DNA of 64,000 nucleotides from CAVVDY01 sp963815775 (lineage in GTDB: Bacteria > Acidobacteriota > Terriglobia > Terriglobales > Acidobacteriaceae), in the NCBI GenBank assembly GCA_963815775.1, contig CAWFIB010000031.1, positions 1-64,000 on the forward strand, written 5' to 3'. The notes under the pieces were generated by a model. The model was given only the letters and a program-made list of their open reading frames with translations. It ran no database searches and was not told the origin of the DNA. The position numbers were made by a program, and so were the translations under genes. This document shows, in pieces, positions 31,509 to 41,217 of this stretch; position 1 is the first letter of the stretch; every line of letters starts with the position of its first letter.

Positions 31509-34500
31509 TTAGAAGCTGTACTTCATCACCAGCACGATGTTGCGCGGGTGGTTGGTGAACAGCTGGTTCCACTGCGCAAAGGTCGGGCTGCTGACGCGCA
31601 CGCCGTTGTTGACCACACCGCTGGTATACCCGATCGGGGCAACGTCGCTGATGTAGCCAGGCACATACTGCGCGTGGTTGAAGATGTTCAGTGCGTTAAA
31701 GGTGAACTCCAGCGACTGGCGCTCTGTGATGTTGACGCGCTTCATCAGGGAGAAGTCCCAGTTGTTGATTACGTTGGAGTACAGCGTATTGCGAACCGCC
31801 GTCGCGTAGGCTCCAGGGCCAGCCTGGATGTACTGCGCGGTCGGAGTATTCGCCAGGTAAGCAACCGTCGCGCCCGCCGAGTTGGTCAACGCGGTCACGG
31901 TGGACGCGGTTCCCGGAATGCCGGCCTGGTTAAAGACGGACCGGTCAGTGGCCGAGTCGCCGTTCAGGTTGGCATCGGCGTTACTCTGTACCGTCACCAT
32001 TTCAGGCGACTGGAAGGTGTAGATCGGCGATACCTGCCAGTTGCCTACGATGTTCTTCATGAACCAGTTGCCGTTCTTGTACCACGGCACGTCGTAGATC
32101 AGCGCCAGGGTTGCGCGCTGGCGGCGATCCAGGGCTGACGTGCTGTAGTCGCAAGCAAAGCAGCTGAAGTTCTGCGGACGCCGCGGTGTCAGCACCGTCG
32201 AGAACACGTCCGCGGTGGAGTTGTCCATGGTGTGGCTCCAGGTGTAGGCCGCATCGAACTGCAAGCCGTTGGTGAAGGTCCGTTTGAACGACAACTGCAA
32301 GGCGTTGTAGTTCGACTGGCCCCAAGGCATGAAGCCGACGACGTAGTTGCCATTGAACCCGGCACTGTCCCAGGCGGGTATCAGATTGCCGACCGCCTGT
32401 AGTTGATCAAGCGTCGTGCCTAGCGAATCCAGATAGGCCTGGCCCGGGTTGCTGGTGAAGGTCGGCAGGTGGGTTGTAGCCGTCACCGGTGATTGGACAT
32501 TCAGGCGTGCCTGCACCGGCAGGTGAATGCCGCGGGTGCCGACATAGCGCGCTTCCAGGGTGTACTTGTTGGCGAAGATGTGCTGTATGCCCGCCGTCCA
32601 AGTCTCGGAGTACGGCAGTTGCTGGTTGGGAATGTAGGCGCTCGTCGCAGCACGAGCGGTCGCCGGATCGGTAATCGTCACCGGAGTGTTCGGCAGTCCG
32701 CCGTTGGCCAGGAAGTTGGTCAGGGTGTAATTACACTGCGAAATCAGACACTGTGCGGGCGATACCGTGTCGTTGGTTTGCTGCACTTGCGGCGGCTGCG
32801 AAAGTATCCCCAGGTTGTCATAGAGAACGTCGTTCGCCATGGCGAAGCCGACATTGACCGACGTGTTCGGATCCGGAGCCCATGCCAAACCGATGCGCGG
32901 CATGAAGTTCGTCGTCTGAGTGGTGGGGTTACCGAAGGTGATCAACCCAGGCACGTTGGAGATGGCGTTCAACGACTGGTTCTGATACGCCTGAGAGTTG
33001 CCCGTCCATTCCCAGCGAAGGCCTAAATTGACGGTGATGTTCGGTGTGACGCGCCACTCGTCGTTGGCATAGAGGTACACGGCCCGCTTGTTGCCGTAGT
33101 AGGTCACGGAACCGGCAGAGCGCTCGGCAAAGTCACCGATGTTAGGATTGGGCGCGTAGTCGTTCAGGTAGTCGGACATGAAGTTCCACTCGTAGTCGCC
33201 GCGCACGCGCTGTGTGAACGATTGCGGGCTGATGATCCAGCGGAACTCACCACCGAAACGGAAGTTGTGCTTGCCCTTCACCCAGCTCACGTTGTCCACC
33301 AACTGGTACAGGTTCTGAATCGTGTACTGCGGAGCGTTGGGATCGGGACCGATGTCGATTCCGTTCAATTCATAAACAAAGATGTTCGGGAAGGTTCCCA
33401 ATCCCGGGTAGGTCTGGTTACCCACCGGGAAGTTCTGGTTGTAGCGGTTGAAGCCGAAACGGAACTCGTTGTTTACGTTGGGACCGAAGTTGTGATACTC
33501 GCTGCCCGTGAACAGCCAGTAGTACTGCGGCAGGGTAACCCAGAACTGAGGCAACTGAGCCGAAGTATCAAACCCGCTGTTCTTGGTGTAGGCCAGACGC
33601 AAACGCAACTGGTCCTTTTCCGAGATGTTGTAGTCGATCGAATTGGCGGTGTTCAGCCAGTTGTTGTAGCTGGGCCCGATGAACCCTACATCGCCGACCG
33701 GAATGTTGTATACCGTGGCCCCGGTGGGGAACGTCGCGGTCCCGTTTGCATCGCTACCGGTTGCCTGAAAACCGGGAGCGACGGCAATGGTTGAGTTGCA
33801 AACCGAAGCCGAACCGCCACCATTAGGAACGTACTTCTGGAACTGCTGCAATCCGGTGCTGCCGGGGAACAGGTTCCCGAGCATCGAATAGCCGGCCGAG
33901 GTCGGGGCGCAAGCCGTGGACGGCGTGCCCGCCTGACCTAGCGTGTTGTACTCCCAATCGCTGAAGAAGAACAGTTTGTTCTTGATGATCGGTCCGCCGA
34001 CGTTGCCGCCATAACGGTTGTTGTCATAGCGCGGCTGGCTGTACGGCCCGGTCCCCTGCGACTGCTTCACCAGCGAGTCCATCGCGTTCAGGTCGCGGTT
34101 CTGGAAATACTCGTAAACCGTGCCGTGGAACTGGTTGGTGCCGCTCTTGATCGTCTGGTTGAACTGGCCGCCCGAGGAGTGACCGAATTCCGCCGAGTAC
34201 TGGTTCTGCAATACGGTGAAGCTCTGCACTGCATCGTTCGGGATGGTGATGAGTGGACCAGTTACGGAAAGGCTGTTGTTGTCCACGCCTTCTACCGTGA
34301 AGTTATTATTGCGGGGACGCTGGCCGCCGACTGACGGGCCAGAGCCTGCGCCCAGGCCGCCGGTGCTGGCAACGCCGGCATCGAGCAACGACAGGTTCAA
34401 CACGCCGCTACCGCTGCTGCCCGTCGAAGTGGTGGACAGCTCGGCAGCTTGCTTCGCATTGAAGGTGGTCGAAATGGTGGGCGTTGTGGTATCGATCGCC

Positions 34501-34874
34501 ACCGCCTGTTCGTTAACTTCCACCGTGGTGCCGGCGCTAACCACCGCCGTGGTTACGTTGGCGGTCGCAACTTTGTTGAGTACAACTTCAACGTCGCGAT
34601 AACCGCCCTTCATGCCGGGAGCACTCACGTCAATCGAGTAGTGTCCAACCGGCAGGTTGGAGAAACGATACTCGCCTTGCGCGTTCGTCTTGGTCGACTG
34701 CTTAAAGCCTGTGGCCAGGTTTGTCAGGTCCACGTCGGCGCTTGGCACATAGGCACCCGACGCGTCCTTAACCACGCCTGTCAAGTCACCGCTGATGGCC
34801 TGTCCGAAGGACAGTGCCGACAGCAGCAACACGACGCTCAGCAGCGTAAGTATTGTGAAAATCCTTCTATTCAT
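31509..34874 (-). CDS. TonB-dependent receptor with N-terminal carboxypeptidase-regulatory domain
   Basis: A 1121-residue Oar-like outer-membrane protein typical of Acidobacteriota. Residues 1-25 are a signal peptide (ILTLLSVVLLLSALSFGQA). Residues 27-110 are a CarboxypepD_reg domain (LTGVVKDASGAYVPSADVDL, GEYRFSNLPVGHYSIDV). A plug-like part follows (NNNFTVEGVDNNSLSVTGPL, QYSAEFGHSSGGQFNQTIKS). The rest is a large beta-barrel of about 850 residues with Tyr/Asn-rich loops, ending in MKYSF, the terminal aromatic needed for outer-membrane insertion. Such proteins import or bind large substrates such as glycans or peptides; the substrate is not predictable. GGAGAGA precedes ATG 34874. Monocistronic. 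Confidence 0.92.
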   Translation of the reverse strand: MNRRIFTILTLLSVVLLLSALSFGQAISGDLTGVVKDASGAYVPSADVDLTNLATGFKQSTKTNAQGEYRFSNLPVGHYSIDVSAPGMKGGYRDVEVVLNKVATANVTTAVVSAGTTVEVNEQAVAIDTTTPTISTTFNAKQAAELSTTSTGSSGSGVLNLSLLDAGVASTGGLGAGSGPSVGGQRPRNNNFTVEGVDNNSLSVTGPLITIPNDAVQSFTVLQNQYSAEFGHSSGGQFNQTIKSGTNQFHGTVYEYFQNRDLNAMDSLVKQSQGTGPYSQPRYDNNRYGGNVGGPIIKNKLFFFSDWEYNTLGQAGTPSTACAPTSAGYSMLGNLFPGSTGLQQFQKYVPNGGGSASVCNSTIAVAPGFQATGSDANGTATFPTGATVYNIPVGDVGFIGPSYNNWLNTANSIDYNISEKDQLRLRLAYTKNSGFDTSAQLPQFWVTLPQYYWLFTGSEYHNFGPNVNNEFRFGFNRYNQNFPVGNQTYPGLGTFPNIFVYELNGIDIGPDPNAPQYTIQNLYQLVDNVSWVKGKHNFRFGGEFRWIISPQSFTQRVRGDYEWNFMSDYLNDYAPNPNIGDFAERSAGSVTYYGNKRAVYLYANDEWRVTPNITVNLGLRWEWTGNSQAYQNQSLNAISNVPGLITFGNPTTQTTNFMPRIGLAWAPDPNTSVNVGFAMANDVLYDNLGILSQPPQVQQTNDTVSPAQCLISQCNYTLTNFLANGGLPNTPVTITDPATARAATSAYIPNQQLPYSETWTAGIQHIFANKYTLEARYVGTRGIHLPVQARLNVQSPVTATTHLPTFTSNPGQAYLDSLGTTLDQLQAVGNLIPAWDSAGFNGNYVVGFMPWGQSNYNALQLSFKRTFTNGLQFDAAYTWSHTMDNSTADVFSTVLTPRRPQNFSCFACDYSTSALDRRQRATLALIYDVPWYKNGNWFMKNIVGNWQVSPIYTFQSPEMVTVQSNADANLNGDSATDRSVFNQAGIPGTASTVTALTNSAGATVAYLANTPTAQYIQAGPGAYATAVRNTLYSNVINNWDFSLMKRVNITERQSLEFTFNALNIFNHAQYVPGYISDVAPIGYTSGVVNNGVRVSSPTFAQWNQLFTNHPRNIVLVMKYSF

Positions 34875-35207
34875 CGCTCTCTCCGCTTCGCTAGTTAGAG
34901 ATTCTTACGTTTGCGCTTAAATTCTGGGCGTTCGCAAAGGACAAATGGCGGAACAACCCCGCGTAGGCTAGTGCAAGACGGTCGCCAATCGGAGCCTGAT
35001 TACGGCCTAATATTTACAACAGGTTACGGACGGTTCGGGAGAGCAAATACCAATTCCTATAGGCGAGAACACAGTATTATCCAGAAGTTCATAGGAAACT
35101 GTGCTGACTTTTGGTTATAGTTGACCCGAGGTGAAGCCGTCACCTCGTCGGGGCTCGGAGTTCTTCGGCAGCAGAGGCGAGCCCTGCCGGCAATAATGAG
35201 CCTGAGG
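34875..35207. other. 333-bp intergenic region
   Basis: Promoter side of the TonB receptor and 3' side of sucA. It is AT-rich from about 34985 to 35125. A perfect hairpin cgaggtga/tcacctcg (35127-35134, 35140-35147) lies 60 bases beyond the sucA stop but lacks a T run. No gene was recognised. Confidence 0.5.
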
Positions 35208-37730
35208 TCATTCCGACTTGCCTAGCGCCAGCGTGATGAGCGTCTTCTGTTCCAGCTCGTGCGCCTTGCCTGAACCCGTAGCAGGGGTCGCATTGGCCGC
35301 GCGCTTGATGCTGCGCAGTTTTGCGCCGACAATGCGCTTCAGCCGCGGCACGACAAATGACAGCGCCCCCATGTTGGCCGGCTCTTCCTGTACCCAGAGG
35401 AACTCGGTTGCATTCGGATAGCGCCCCAGCACCTGGCGCAGATCATCTTCCGGGAAGGGGTACATCTGCTCGAGCAGGAGGATGGCAGGCTTCAGGCCCT
35501 GCATCTTCTTGCGTTCGATGCTCAGCTCGTGCCCGATCTTGCCGGTGCAAAACAGCACGCGCCGGGCATCGAGTGCGGTCTCGTCAGCAATGACGTTCTG
35601 CCAGCGCGGACGCTCCAGCTCACTGACCGGCGACACCGCTTCGGGATGGCGCAACATGCTCTTGGGGGTGAAGACAATCAGCGGCGTACGCCACTTGCGC
35701 AGCGCCTGCCGCCGCAGCAGGTGAAAGTATTGCCCTGCAGTCGAAGGCTGTACCACCTGCATGTTGTCGCGGGCGCAGAGTTGCAGATAGCGTTCGATGC
35801 GCGCGCTGGAGTGCTCCGGCCCCTGCCCTTCATGGCCGTGCGGCAGCAGAAGCACCAGGCCGCTCAGCAGGTTCCATTTGTCTTCGCCGGCGACGATGAA
35901 CTGGTCGATGATGATTTGCGCCCCGTTGGCAAAGTCACCGAACTGCGCCTCCCACATTACCAGCGCTTCGGGAAAGTCGCGCGAGTAGCCGTACTCGAAA
36001 CCCATGACCGCGGCTTCTGCCAGTTGGGAGTTGTAGATCTCGACCCGCGCCTGGTTGGCGGCCAGGTGGCACAGCGGAACGTACTCGCGTTCGTCGACGA
36101 CGTCGATCAGCACCGAGTGGCGCTGGTTGAAGGTGCCGCGGCGGCTGTCCTGACCGCTGAGCCGGATGGGGACGCCCTGCGTCGCCAGCGAGCCGAAGGC
36201 CAGGGCCTCAGCCATGCCGAAGTCCAGCGGACGCTTGCCATAGCCCATCTCGTGCCGCTGCTCCAGCAGCTTCTGCACCTTGGGATGGATGTGGAAGTCT
36301 TCGGGATACTTCACCAGCCCGTCGGTAATTTCGCGGATGCGTTCGCCGCTGAGACCGGTGTCGATCTCGTACTCGGGCTTGTATTCGCCGCCATGGAACG
36401 GCTTCCAGTAGCTGGGCAGCTCGCGCATTACCGGCTTCTTCGCCATGCTCTTGCCGGCAGCCTGGGCAGCATCCAGTTCCGCCTGAAACTTCTCGATGAA
36501 GGGCTTCGGGTCCTGACCGGTGCGCCGGGCGTAAATTTCGTAGAGCTGCGGATGGTCTTTAATCTTGCGGTAGCGAATCGGCTGGGTGATCGTCGGGTCG
36601 TCGACCTCAGAGTGCCCGTGACGGCGGAAGCCAATCAGGTCCACCAGGACGTCGGAACCGAACTCGTTGCGAAACTCCATCGCCATGCGGCCCACGCGGA
36701 CGACGGCGTCAGCGTCTTCGCCGTTGACGTGGAAGATAGGGATCGGCAGGCGCTTGGCCAAATCCGACGAGAAGCGGCCGGAGTAGTCTTCCTCAGGGTT
36801 GGTGGTGAAGCCGATCAGATTGTTCACGATAATGTGAACCGTTCCGCCCACGTTGTATCCGCGCAGGCAGGCCAGATTCAGGCTCTCGGCGGTAATTCCC
36901 TGCCCCGCGAACGCCGCGTCGCCGTGCATGATGATGGGCACCACCCGCAGCTTCCCGTCGCGGCCAATGCGGGTCTGCTTGGCGCGAGCGCGGCCCATCG
37001 CCACCGGATTGACGGCTTCCAGATGGCTGGGGTTGGAGACGAGGTGGATGCGCACCTGGCGCCCGTTGGCGGCATGAAAAAGGCCGGTTGCGCCGATGTG
37101 GTACTTCACGTCGCCGCCGCCCAGCACGCTGCGCGGATCGACGTCTTCGAAGCCGGCGAAGATCTCCGCCGCCGGCCGGCTCACAATATTGATGATCACG
37201 TTCAGGCGGCCGCGATGGCTCATGGCCAGCACCGCCTGTTCCGCCCCTTCTTCGGAGGCGGTGTCGAGAATTTCGTCCAGCAGCGGAATCAGCCCGGTGT
37301 TGCCTTCCAGCGAGTAGCGCTTGGTTCCGATATAACGCGAATGAATGGTTTGCTCGAAGACATCGGCGCGCACCAGTTGATCGAGCACCCGGGCCTGGTC
37401 GATGTGCTGGCCGGCGTCCGTCTCCATGTGCTCCTCGACCCAGAGGCGCCTCTCGGGATCGGCAATGTGCATGAACTCCACACCGATGGAGCCGGCATAA
37501 ATGCGCCGTGCGGCTTCAGCCTCTTCGCCGGTTATGTCGAGATCGGGATTGGGCAGCGGCTTGAAGTGGCCGAGCGGATCGAGATTGGCTTGCAGATACC
37601 CCCAGCGGCGGAACGAATCCATCACCCGTTCCAGTTTCTCGCTGTCAACATTGATCAGTGCAGTGGACAAGGGTAAAAAGCTCCTGGCCTGTGCCCCGGG
37701 TTCGCCCTTCTTTTGGGCCAACCTGGGCAA
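35208..37730 (-). CDS. sucA: 2-oxoglutarate dehydrogenase E1 component
   Basis: An 840-residue thiamine-diphosphate enzyme that decarboxylates 2-oxoglutarate in the TCA-cycle complex. Recognisable marks are GYLQANLDPLGHF, GVEFMHI, RYSLEGNTGLIPLLDEIL, AMSHRGRLNVIINIVSRPA, GGGDVKYHIGATG, the ThDP-binding GDAAFAGQGITAESLNLACL, RLSGQDSRRGTFNQRHSVL and EAQFGDFANGAQIIIDQFI. It is about 90 residues shorter than E. coli SucA: the N-terminal segment that docks E1 onto E2 is absent. The start is uncertain; TTG 37730 is the furthest in-frame start with a plausible sequence and no strong ribosome binding site. No E2 (sucB) or E3 gene is adjacent. Confidence 0.93.
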   Translation of the reverse strand: MPRLAQKKGEPGAQARSFLPLSTALINVDSEKLERVMDSFRRWGYLQANLDPLGHFKPLPNPDLDITGEEAEAARRIYAGSIGVEFMHIADPERRLWVEEHMETDAGQHIDQARVLDQLVRADVFEQTIHSRYIGTKRYSLEGNTGLIPLLDEILDTASEEGAEQAVLAMSHRGRLNVIINIVSRPAAEIFAGFEDVDPRSVLGGGDVKYHIGATGLFHAANGRQVRIHLVSNPSHLEAVNPVAMGRARAKQTRIGRDGKLRVVPIIMHGDAAFAGQGITAESLNLACLRGYNVGGTVHIIVNNLIGFTTNPEEDYSGRFSSDLAKRLPIPIFHVNGEDADAVVRVGRMAMEFRNEFGSDVLVDLIGFRRHGHSEVDDPTITQPIRYRKIKDHPQLYEIYARRTGQDPKPFIEKFQAELDAAQAAGKSMAKKPVMRELPSYWKPFHGGEYKPEYEIDTGLSGERIREITDGLVKYPEDFHIHPKVQKLLEQRHEMGYGKRPLDFGMAEALAFGSLATQGVPIRLSGQDSRRGTFNQRHSVLIDVVDEREYVPLCHLAANQARVEIYNSQLAEAAVMGFEYGYSRDFPEALVMWEAQFGDFANGAQIIIDQFIVAGEDKWNLLSGLVLLLPHGHEGQGPEHSSARIERYLQLCARDNMQVVQPSTAGQYFHLLRRQALRKWRTPLIVFTPKSMLRHPEAVSPVSELERPRWQNVIADETALDARRVLFCTGKIGHELSIERKKMQGLKPAILLLEQMYPFPEDDLRQVLGRYPNATEFLWVQEEPANMGALSFVVPRLKRIVGAKLRSIKRAANATPATGSGKAHELEQKTLITLALGKSE

Positions 37731-37938
37731 TGGGCCTGATTCTTATGATTCTACTGTTGTAGATTCGCTACCGGCCGGACGGATGCAATCTGCGCGAAAT
37801 CGCGGGCGGCAGAACACATAAGTATATAAAATCGGGCGTCAGGTATCAGGTGTCAGCAGTCAGAACCAGGAAACTGAAATCTGAAGCCTGACACCTCGCA
37901 CCCCAAACGCCGAGACGTCATACCAACCAGGAGATACT

Positions 37939-38910
37939 ATGCGGCGCCGCCTGTTGATTCCTCTCACCTTCGCGCTGTTGTGCAGCGTCCTTTGTGTTGC
38001 GGCCGATTCTCCCGACGACCGGCAGCCCACCGATCCCAAGTCGATCACCGCCCAGTCGAATCCGTCAGCTAGCCCGGTGCCGATCGATGACCTTTTCTTC
38101 AGCCGGCGCGTATCGTCGCCATCCTGGTCGCCGGACGGCAAGAGCATCGTCTTCACGACCAATATGACCGGCCGCAATAATCTGTGGCTGGTGCCGTCGA
38201 GTGGCGGCTGGCCGATCCAGCTCACCGTTTCCGACGACCGGCAATACGGCGAGAACTGGTCGCCGGACGGCAAGTGGATTGTCTATGAGCAGGACTTCGG
38301 CGGCCGCGAATACTACGACATTTTCGCCGTGCCCAGCAATGGAGGCGCGCCGGTGAACCTGACAAATACTCCAGAAATTTCTGAGAACAGTCCGCTGTTC
38401 TCGCCTGACGGCAAGCAACTGGCGTGCAATTACAAGCCGAAGACCGCCGCCAGCACTGACATCGCCATCATCGATTGGAAGTCGCACCAGTTGAAGAAGC
38501 TCACCAATGAGCAAAGCAAGGACCACCTCTGGTCGCTGGTGGGCTGGAGTCCTGACGGGCGCTTTGTCTATGCCAACCGCATCTATGTCGGATTTACCGA
38601 TGCCAGCGTGTTTCGCATCGAGGTGGCAACTGGTCAGCAGGAAGAGCTGACGCCGCACCAGGGCCAGGTGCTGATCAACGCGTCTGCGGTTTCGCCGGAC
38701 GGCAAAACCCTTCTCATCACTTCGAACCAGAAAGGCGGCTACCATAACGCGGCGTTGCTGGACGTCGCCAGTAAGCAGATGAAGTGGATCACCGACACGC
38801 AATGGGAAGGCTTCTCGGGAGATTTTTCACCGGACGGCAAAACCGCGACCTATGTGATCAATGCCGACGGCCTCACCACCGCATACCTTTACCACATCGC
38901 CACTGGATAA
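37939..38910 (+). CDS. S9 family peptidase, N-terminal beta-propeller part (frameshifted)
   Basis: CAGGAG precedes ATG 37939. A signal peptide (residues 1-22, LLIPLTFALLCSVLCVAA) is followed by a beta-propeller built from at least six (W/F)SPDGK blades: SWSPDGKSIVF, NWSPDGKWIVY, LFSPDGKQLAC, GWSPDGRFVYA, AVSPDGKTLLI and DFSPDGKTATY. The propeller gates access to the catalytic domain in prolyl oligopeptidase-family enzymes. The frame ends at TAA 38908-38910 inside the propeller, after YLYHIATG; the homologous text goes on one base later (KSSPVQMASGL). A single extra base at about 38905-38910 explains it. The intact product would be about 650 residues. Confidence 0.85.
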   Translation: MRRRLLIPLTFALLCSVLCVAADSPDDRQPTDPKSITAQSNPSASPVPIDDLFFSRRVSSPSWSPDGKSIVFTTNMTGRNNLWLVPSSGGWPIQLTVSDDRQYGENWSPDGKWIVYEQDFGGREYYDIFAVPSNGGAPVNLTNTPEISENSPLFSPDGKQLACNYKPKTAASTDIAIIDWKSHQLKKLTNEQSKDHLWSLVGWSPDGRFVYANRIYVGFTDASVFRIEVATGQQEELTPHQGQVLINASAVSPDGKTLLITSNQKGGYHNAALLDVASKQMKWITDTQWEGFSGDFSPDGKTATYVINADGLTTAYLYHIATG

Positions 38911-39889
38911 ATCGTCGCCCGTGCAAATGGCTTCCGGCCTGACCTCACCTGCCGGCAATCCCAGCTCGTTCTCGCCGGATGGCAAGTCGCTGCTGCTGAG
39001 CCACCAGGACACGCAGCGGCCTTCCGACCTTTGGGTCTATGACCTGGCTTCGGGGAAGCCGCGGCAACTGAGTTACTCGGCTGTCGCTGGATTGAATCCA
39101 AATGATCTGCCGGCCGCCCAACTGGTTCACTACAAGAGCTTCGACGGGAAGATGATCAGCGCCTTCCTGTGGATGCCCTACAACCTGAAGCGTAACGGCG
39201 CTAACCCGGCGGTGGTTCTGCCGCACGGCGGTCCCACCGGACAGACGTTCGCCAGCTTCAGCGCAACCGCAGCGGCGCTGGCCTCCCGCGGATATGTTTG
39301 CATCGCTCCCAATGTGCGCGGCTCCACCGGCTATGGCCTCGCCTTCCAGAAGGCAAATTATCAGGACCTCGGCGGCGGCGATTTGCAGGACGAGGTCTAT
39401 GCCACGAAGTTCCTCATCGACACCGGATATGTCGATGCCAGGAAGATCGGCATCACCGGCGGATCCTATGGCGGCTTCATGACCCTGATGGCCGTCGGCA
39501 AGACGCCCGACGTTTGGGCTGCGGGCGTCGAGATGTACGGCATCATTAACTGGTACACCATGCTGCAACACGAGGACCCGATGTTGCAGCAGTATGAGAA
39601 GACGCTGCTGGGCGATCCCGAAAAAGATCGCGCGGTCTATGAAGCGAATTCCCCCATCAAGTACATTCGCGACGAAAAGGCTCCGCTGCTGGTGTTGCAG
39701 GGCGAGAACGACATTCGCGTGCCCAAGGAAGAAGCCGAGCAGGTGGTCGAGATCCTGAAAAAGGAAGGGCGGACGGTGGATGCGCACTACTATCCCGCTG
39801 AAGGCCACGGCTTCGCCAAGCGCGAAAACCAGATCGACGCGCTGGAGCGCACGGTCGCGTGGTTTGACAAGTATCTGAAGGGCGAGTGA
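38909..39889 (+). CDS. S9 family peptidase, C-terminal catalytic part (frameshifted)
   Basis: Second part of the preceding gene in the next frame. It starts within the last propeller blade (SSFSPDGKSLLLS, DLWVYDLASGKPRQLSY) and contains the whole alpha/beta-hydrolase domain: VVLPHGGPTGQTF, the nucleophile Ser in ITGGSYGGFMTLMA, Asp in GENDIRVPKEEAE and His in PAEGHGFAKREN. All three members of the triad are present, so the catalytic domain is intact. This is the dipeptidyl/acylaminoacyl-peptidase branch of family S9, which removes peptides from short substrates in the periplasm. An ATG at 38930 could only make a truncated protein lacking a signal peptide. Confidence 0.85.
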   Translation, partial: KSSPVQMASGLTSPAGNPSSFSPDGKSLLLSHQDTQRPSDLWVYDLASGKPRQLSYSAVAGLNPNDLPAAQLVHYKSFDGKMISAFLWMPYNLKRNGANPAVVLPHGGPTGQTFASFSATAAALASRGYVCIAPNVRGSTGYGLAFQKANYQDLGGGDLQDEVYATKFLIDTGYVDARKIGITGGSYGGFMTLMAVGKTPDVWAAGVEMYGIINWYTMLQHEDPMLQQYEKTLLGDPEKDRAVYEANSPIKYIRDEKAPLLVLQGENDIRVPKEEAEQVVEILKKEGRTVDAHYYPAEGHGFAKRENQIDALERTVAWFDKYLKGE

Positions 39890-39899
39890 GCAGCACTGA

Positions 39900-39989
39900 A
39901 TGGTGAAGGAGATGGTCGCGGCGTAACGCGCCTTGAGCCCGCAGGGCGTGCGATGACAGCCCAGCCTGAGCGAAGCGGCAGGCTGGGAT
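39900..39989. repeat. 90-bp repeat with a cagcctg...caggctg hairpin, copy 1
   Basis: Begins atggtgaaggagatggt, runs through ccttgagcccg and gatgacagcccagcctg, and ends with caggctggg, forming a hairpin (39961-39989). It shares about 80% of its bases with 43780-43866, where the left half is the 3' end of the sirtuin gene. Confidence 0.75.
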
Positions 39990-40070
39990 AATGGGAACTC
40001 TTTCCCCCGCATAAATGCGGCGGGCTTCCACCGGGCAAAAATGCGGACTGAGCCGTTGCGCAAGGCACAA

Positions 40071-41030
40071 CTACCACGTGCCATTGTTGTACCAGCGCAG
40101 AACGCGCAGGGCGCGCAGGGTGTTCCAGCGGCTGGCGCGGCCGACTTCCGTCTCCATCTGCAATGGAATACGTTCGCGATGCAGCAAGTTGAGCGGCCAG
40201 CGCCCGTTCTGGTGGCGGCGCGCAATCACAACCTCGATGGCTTCCTTGACGCGGCTGTCGGGCTTAATGCCGGCATTGCGCAGATAGTCGAGTCCGCGCA
40301 AAACGTCGTAGTGCCAAAATGTTGGATACGAGAAGCGGAGCCAGCGTTGGTCGATGATCTCGCCGGTGCGAAGCGAGCGGAGCAGGCGGCGCTCGAGCAG
40401 ATAGTTTTCCGCCCGCTTGCGGGCCCGGGTGACGGCCGCCGATTTGCGCCCCGCTCGTTCATATGCGAGCAGCCCTTCAAGCACGCAGATGGTGGTATGG
40501 AAGGAAGAGCGGCGGCTTTTGGGACGCTTGGGGCTTTCCAGTACCGCTTCGCAATTCCAGCCGCCATCTTCGAGTTGCTCGCTCAGAAGCTGCCGTGCCA
40601 GGGCATCGTTCGGTTCCTTGAAGTACGCGCCGAGGGCGAGGATTCTGCCGTTGATGCAAGGCTCGGTTTCGCCGTGAAGAAAGGGCCGGTTGTCGAGCGG
40701 CTTGAACACCAGTCGCTTGTCGACGCGGTCGATCATCTTGCGGGCCTGCTTGCCGGCGGGGTCGAGACCGAGGTCCATCAGGGCGATGAGACTGTAGAGG
40801 GTGGTCAGCAGGCCACGGTCTTCGTTCGGCCCGCCCCAGTTGCCCGCGCGAGATTGGGCGGCGAGAAGTTGGGCTCCCCAGCCTTCGGTTGCAACACGAG
40901 AGCGCTCGGCGGCAATCACGTCTGGGGCGGCGTCGGTGAGATCGCGCATGACCTGCCAGCGGATGGCCGGATCGGAATCGAGCAGCCACTTGAGATGCGC
41001 GGGGCGGGGCGCGTAATCCTGTAGGCGCAT
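40071..41030 (-). CDS. alpha/alpha-toroid (prenyltransferase/squalene-oxidase repeat) protein
   Basis: A 319-residue soluble protein made of paired helices. The LSEQLEDGGWNCE segment matches the QxxDGGW (QW) repeat, and GNWGGPNEDRG and RRHQNGRWPLN are two weaker copies. The DxDD motif of squalene-hopene cyclase is absent and the protein is half the cyclase length, so cyclase activity is unlikely even though similar proteins are sometimes labelled squalene cyclase. It may bind a substrate in a toroid cavity. The start is at ATG 41030; no signal peptide. It ends close to a 90-bp repeat and has no operon partner. Confidence 0.7.
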   Translation of the reverse strand: MRLQDYAPRPAHLKWLLDSDPAIRWQVMRDLTDAAPDVIAAERSRVATEGWGAQLLAAQSRAGNWGGPNEDRGLLTTLYSLIALMDLGLDPAGKQARKMIDRVDKRLVFKPLDNRPFLHGETEPCINGRILALGAYFKEPNDALARQLLSEQLEDGGWNCEAVLESPKRPKSRRSSFHTTICVLEGLLAYERAGRKSAAVTRARKRAENYLLERRLLRSLRTGEIIDQRWLRFSYPTFWHYDVLRGLDYLRNAGIKPDSRVKEAIEVVIARRHQNGRWPLNLLHRERIPLQMETEVGRASRWNTLRALRVLRWYNNGTW

Positions 41031-41217
41031 GGGCCTGTTATAGCAAATGAAGGGTCAATCTTGGGCTGCGCGCGGAGTCGGAAGCCTATCCGTCTGGTGG
41101 AAGAAACTGATAACCCAGGTTAGCCCAAGAACGGGGGCGAACCTGGGCACCCGGCTCTTATGGGAAAAGCATCGCGGGCTTATCTTCTGCAGACACGCCT
41201 ATCAATGGCTCCAGCTC

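Noticed and set aside
35529..37676. 715-residue plus-strand open frame
   Set aside because: Antisense shadow of sucA with Arg/Gln/Val-biased composition and no domain.
40071..41030. Squalene-hopene cyclase
   Set aside because: Only QW-like repeats are present; the DxDD catalytic motif and half the expected length are missing.
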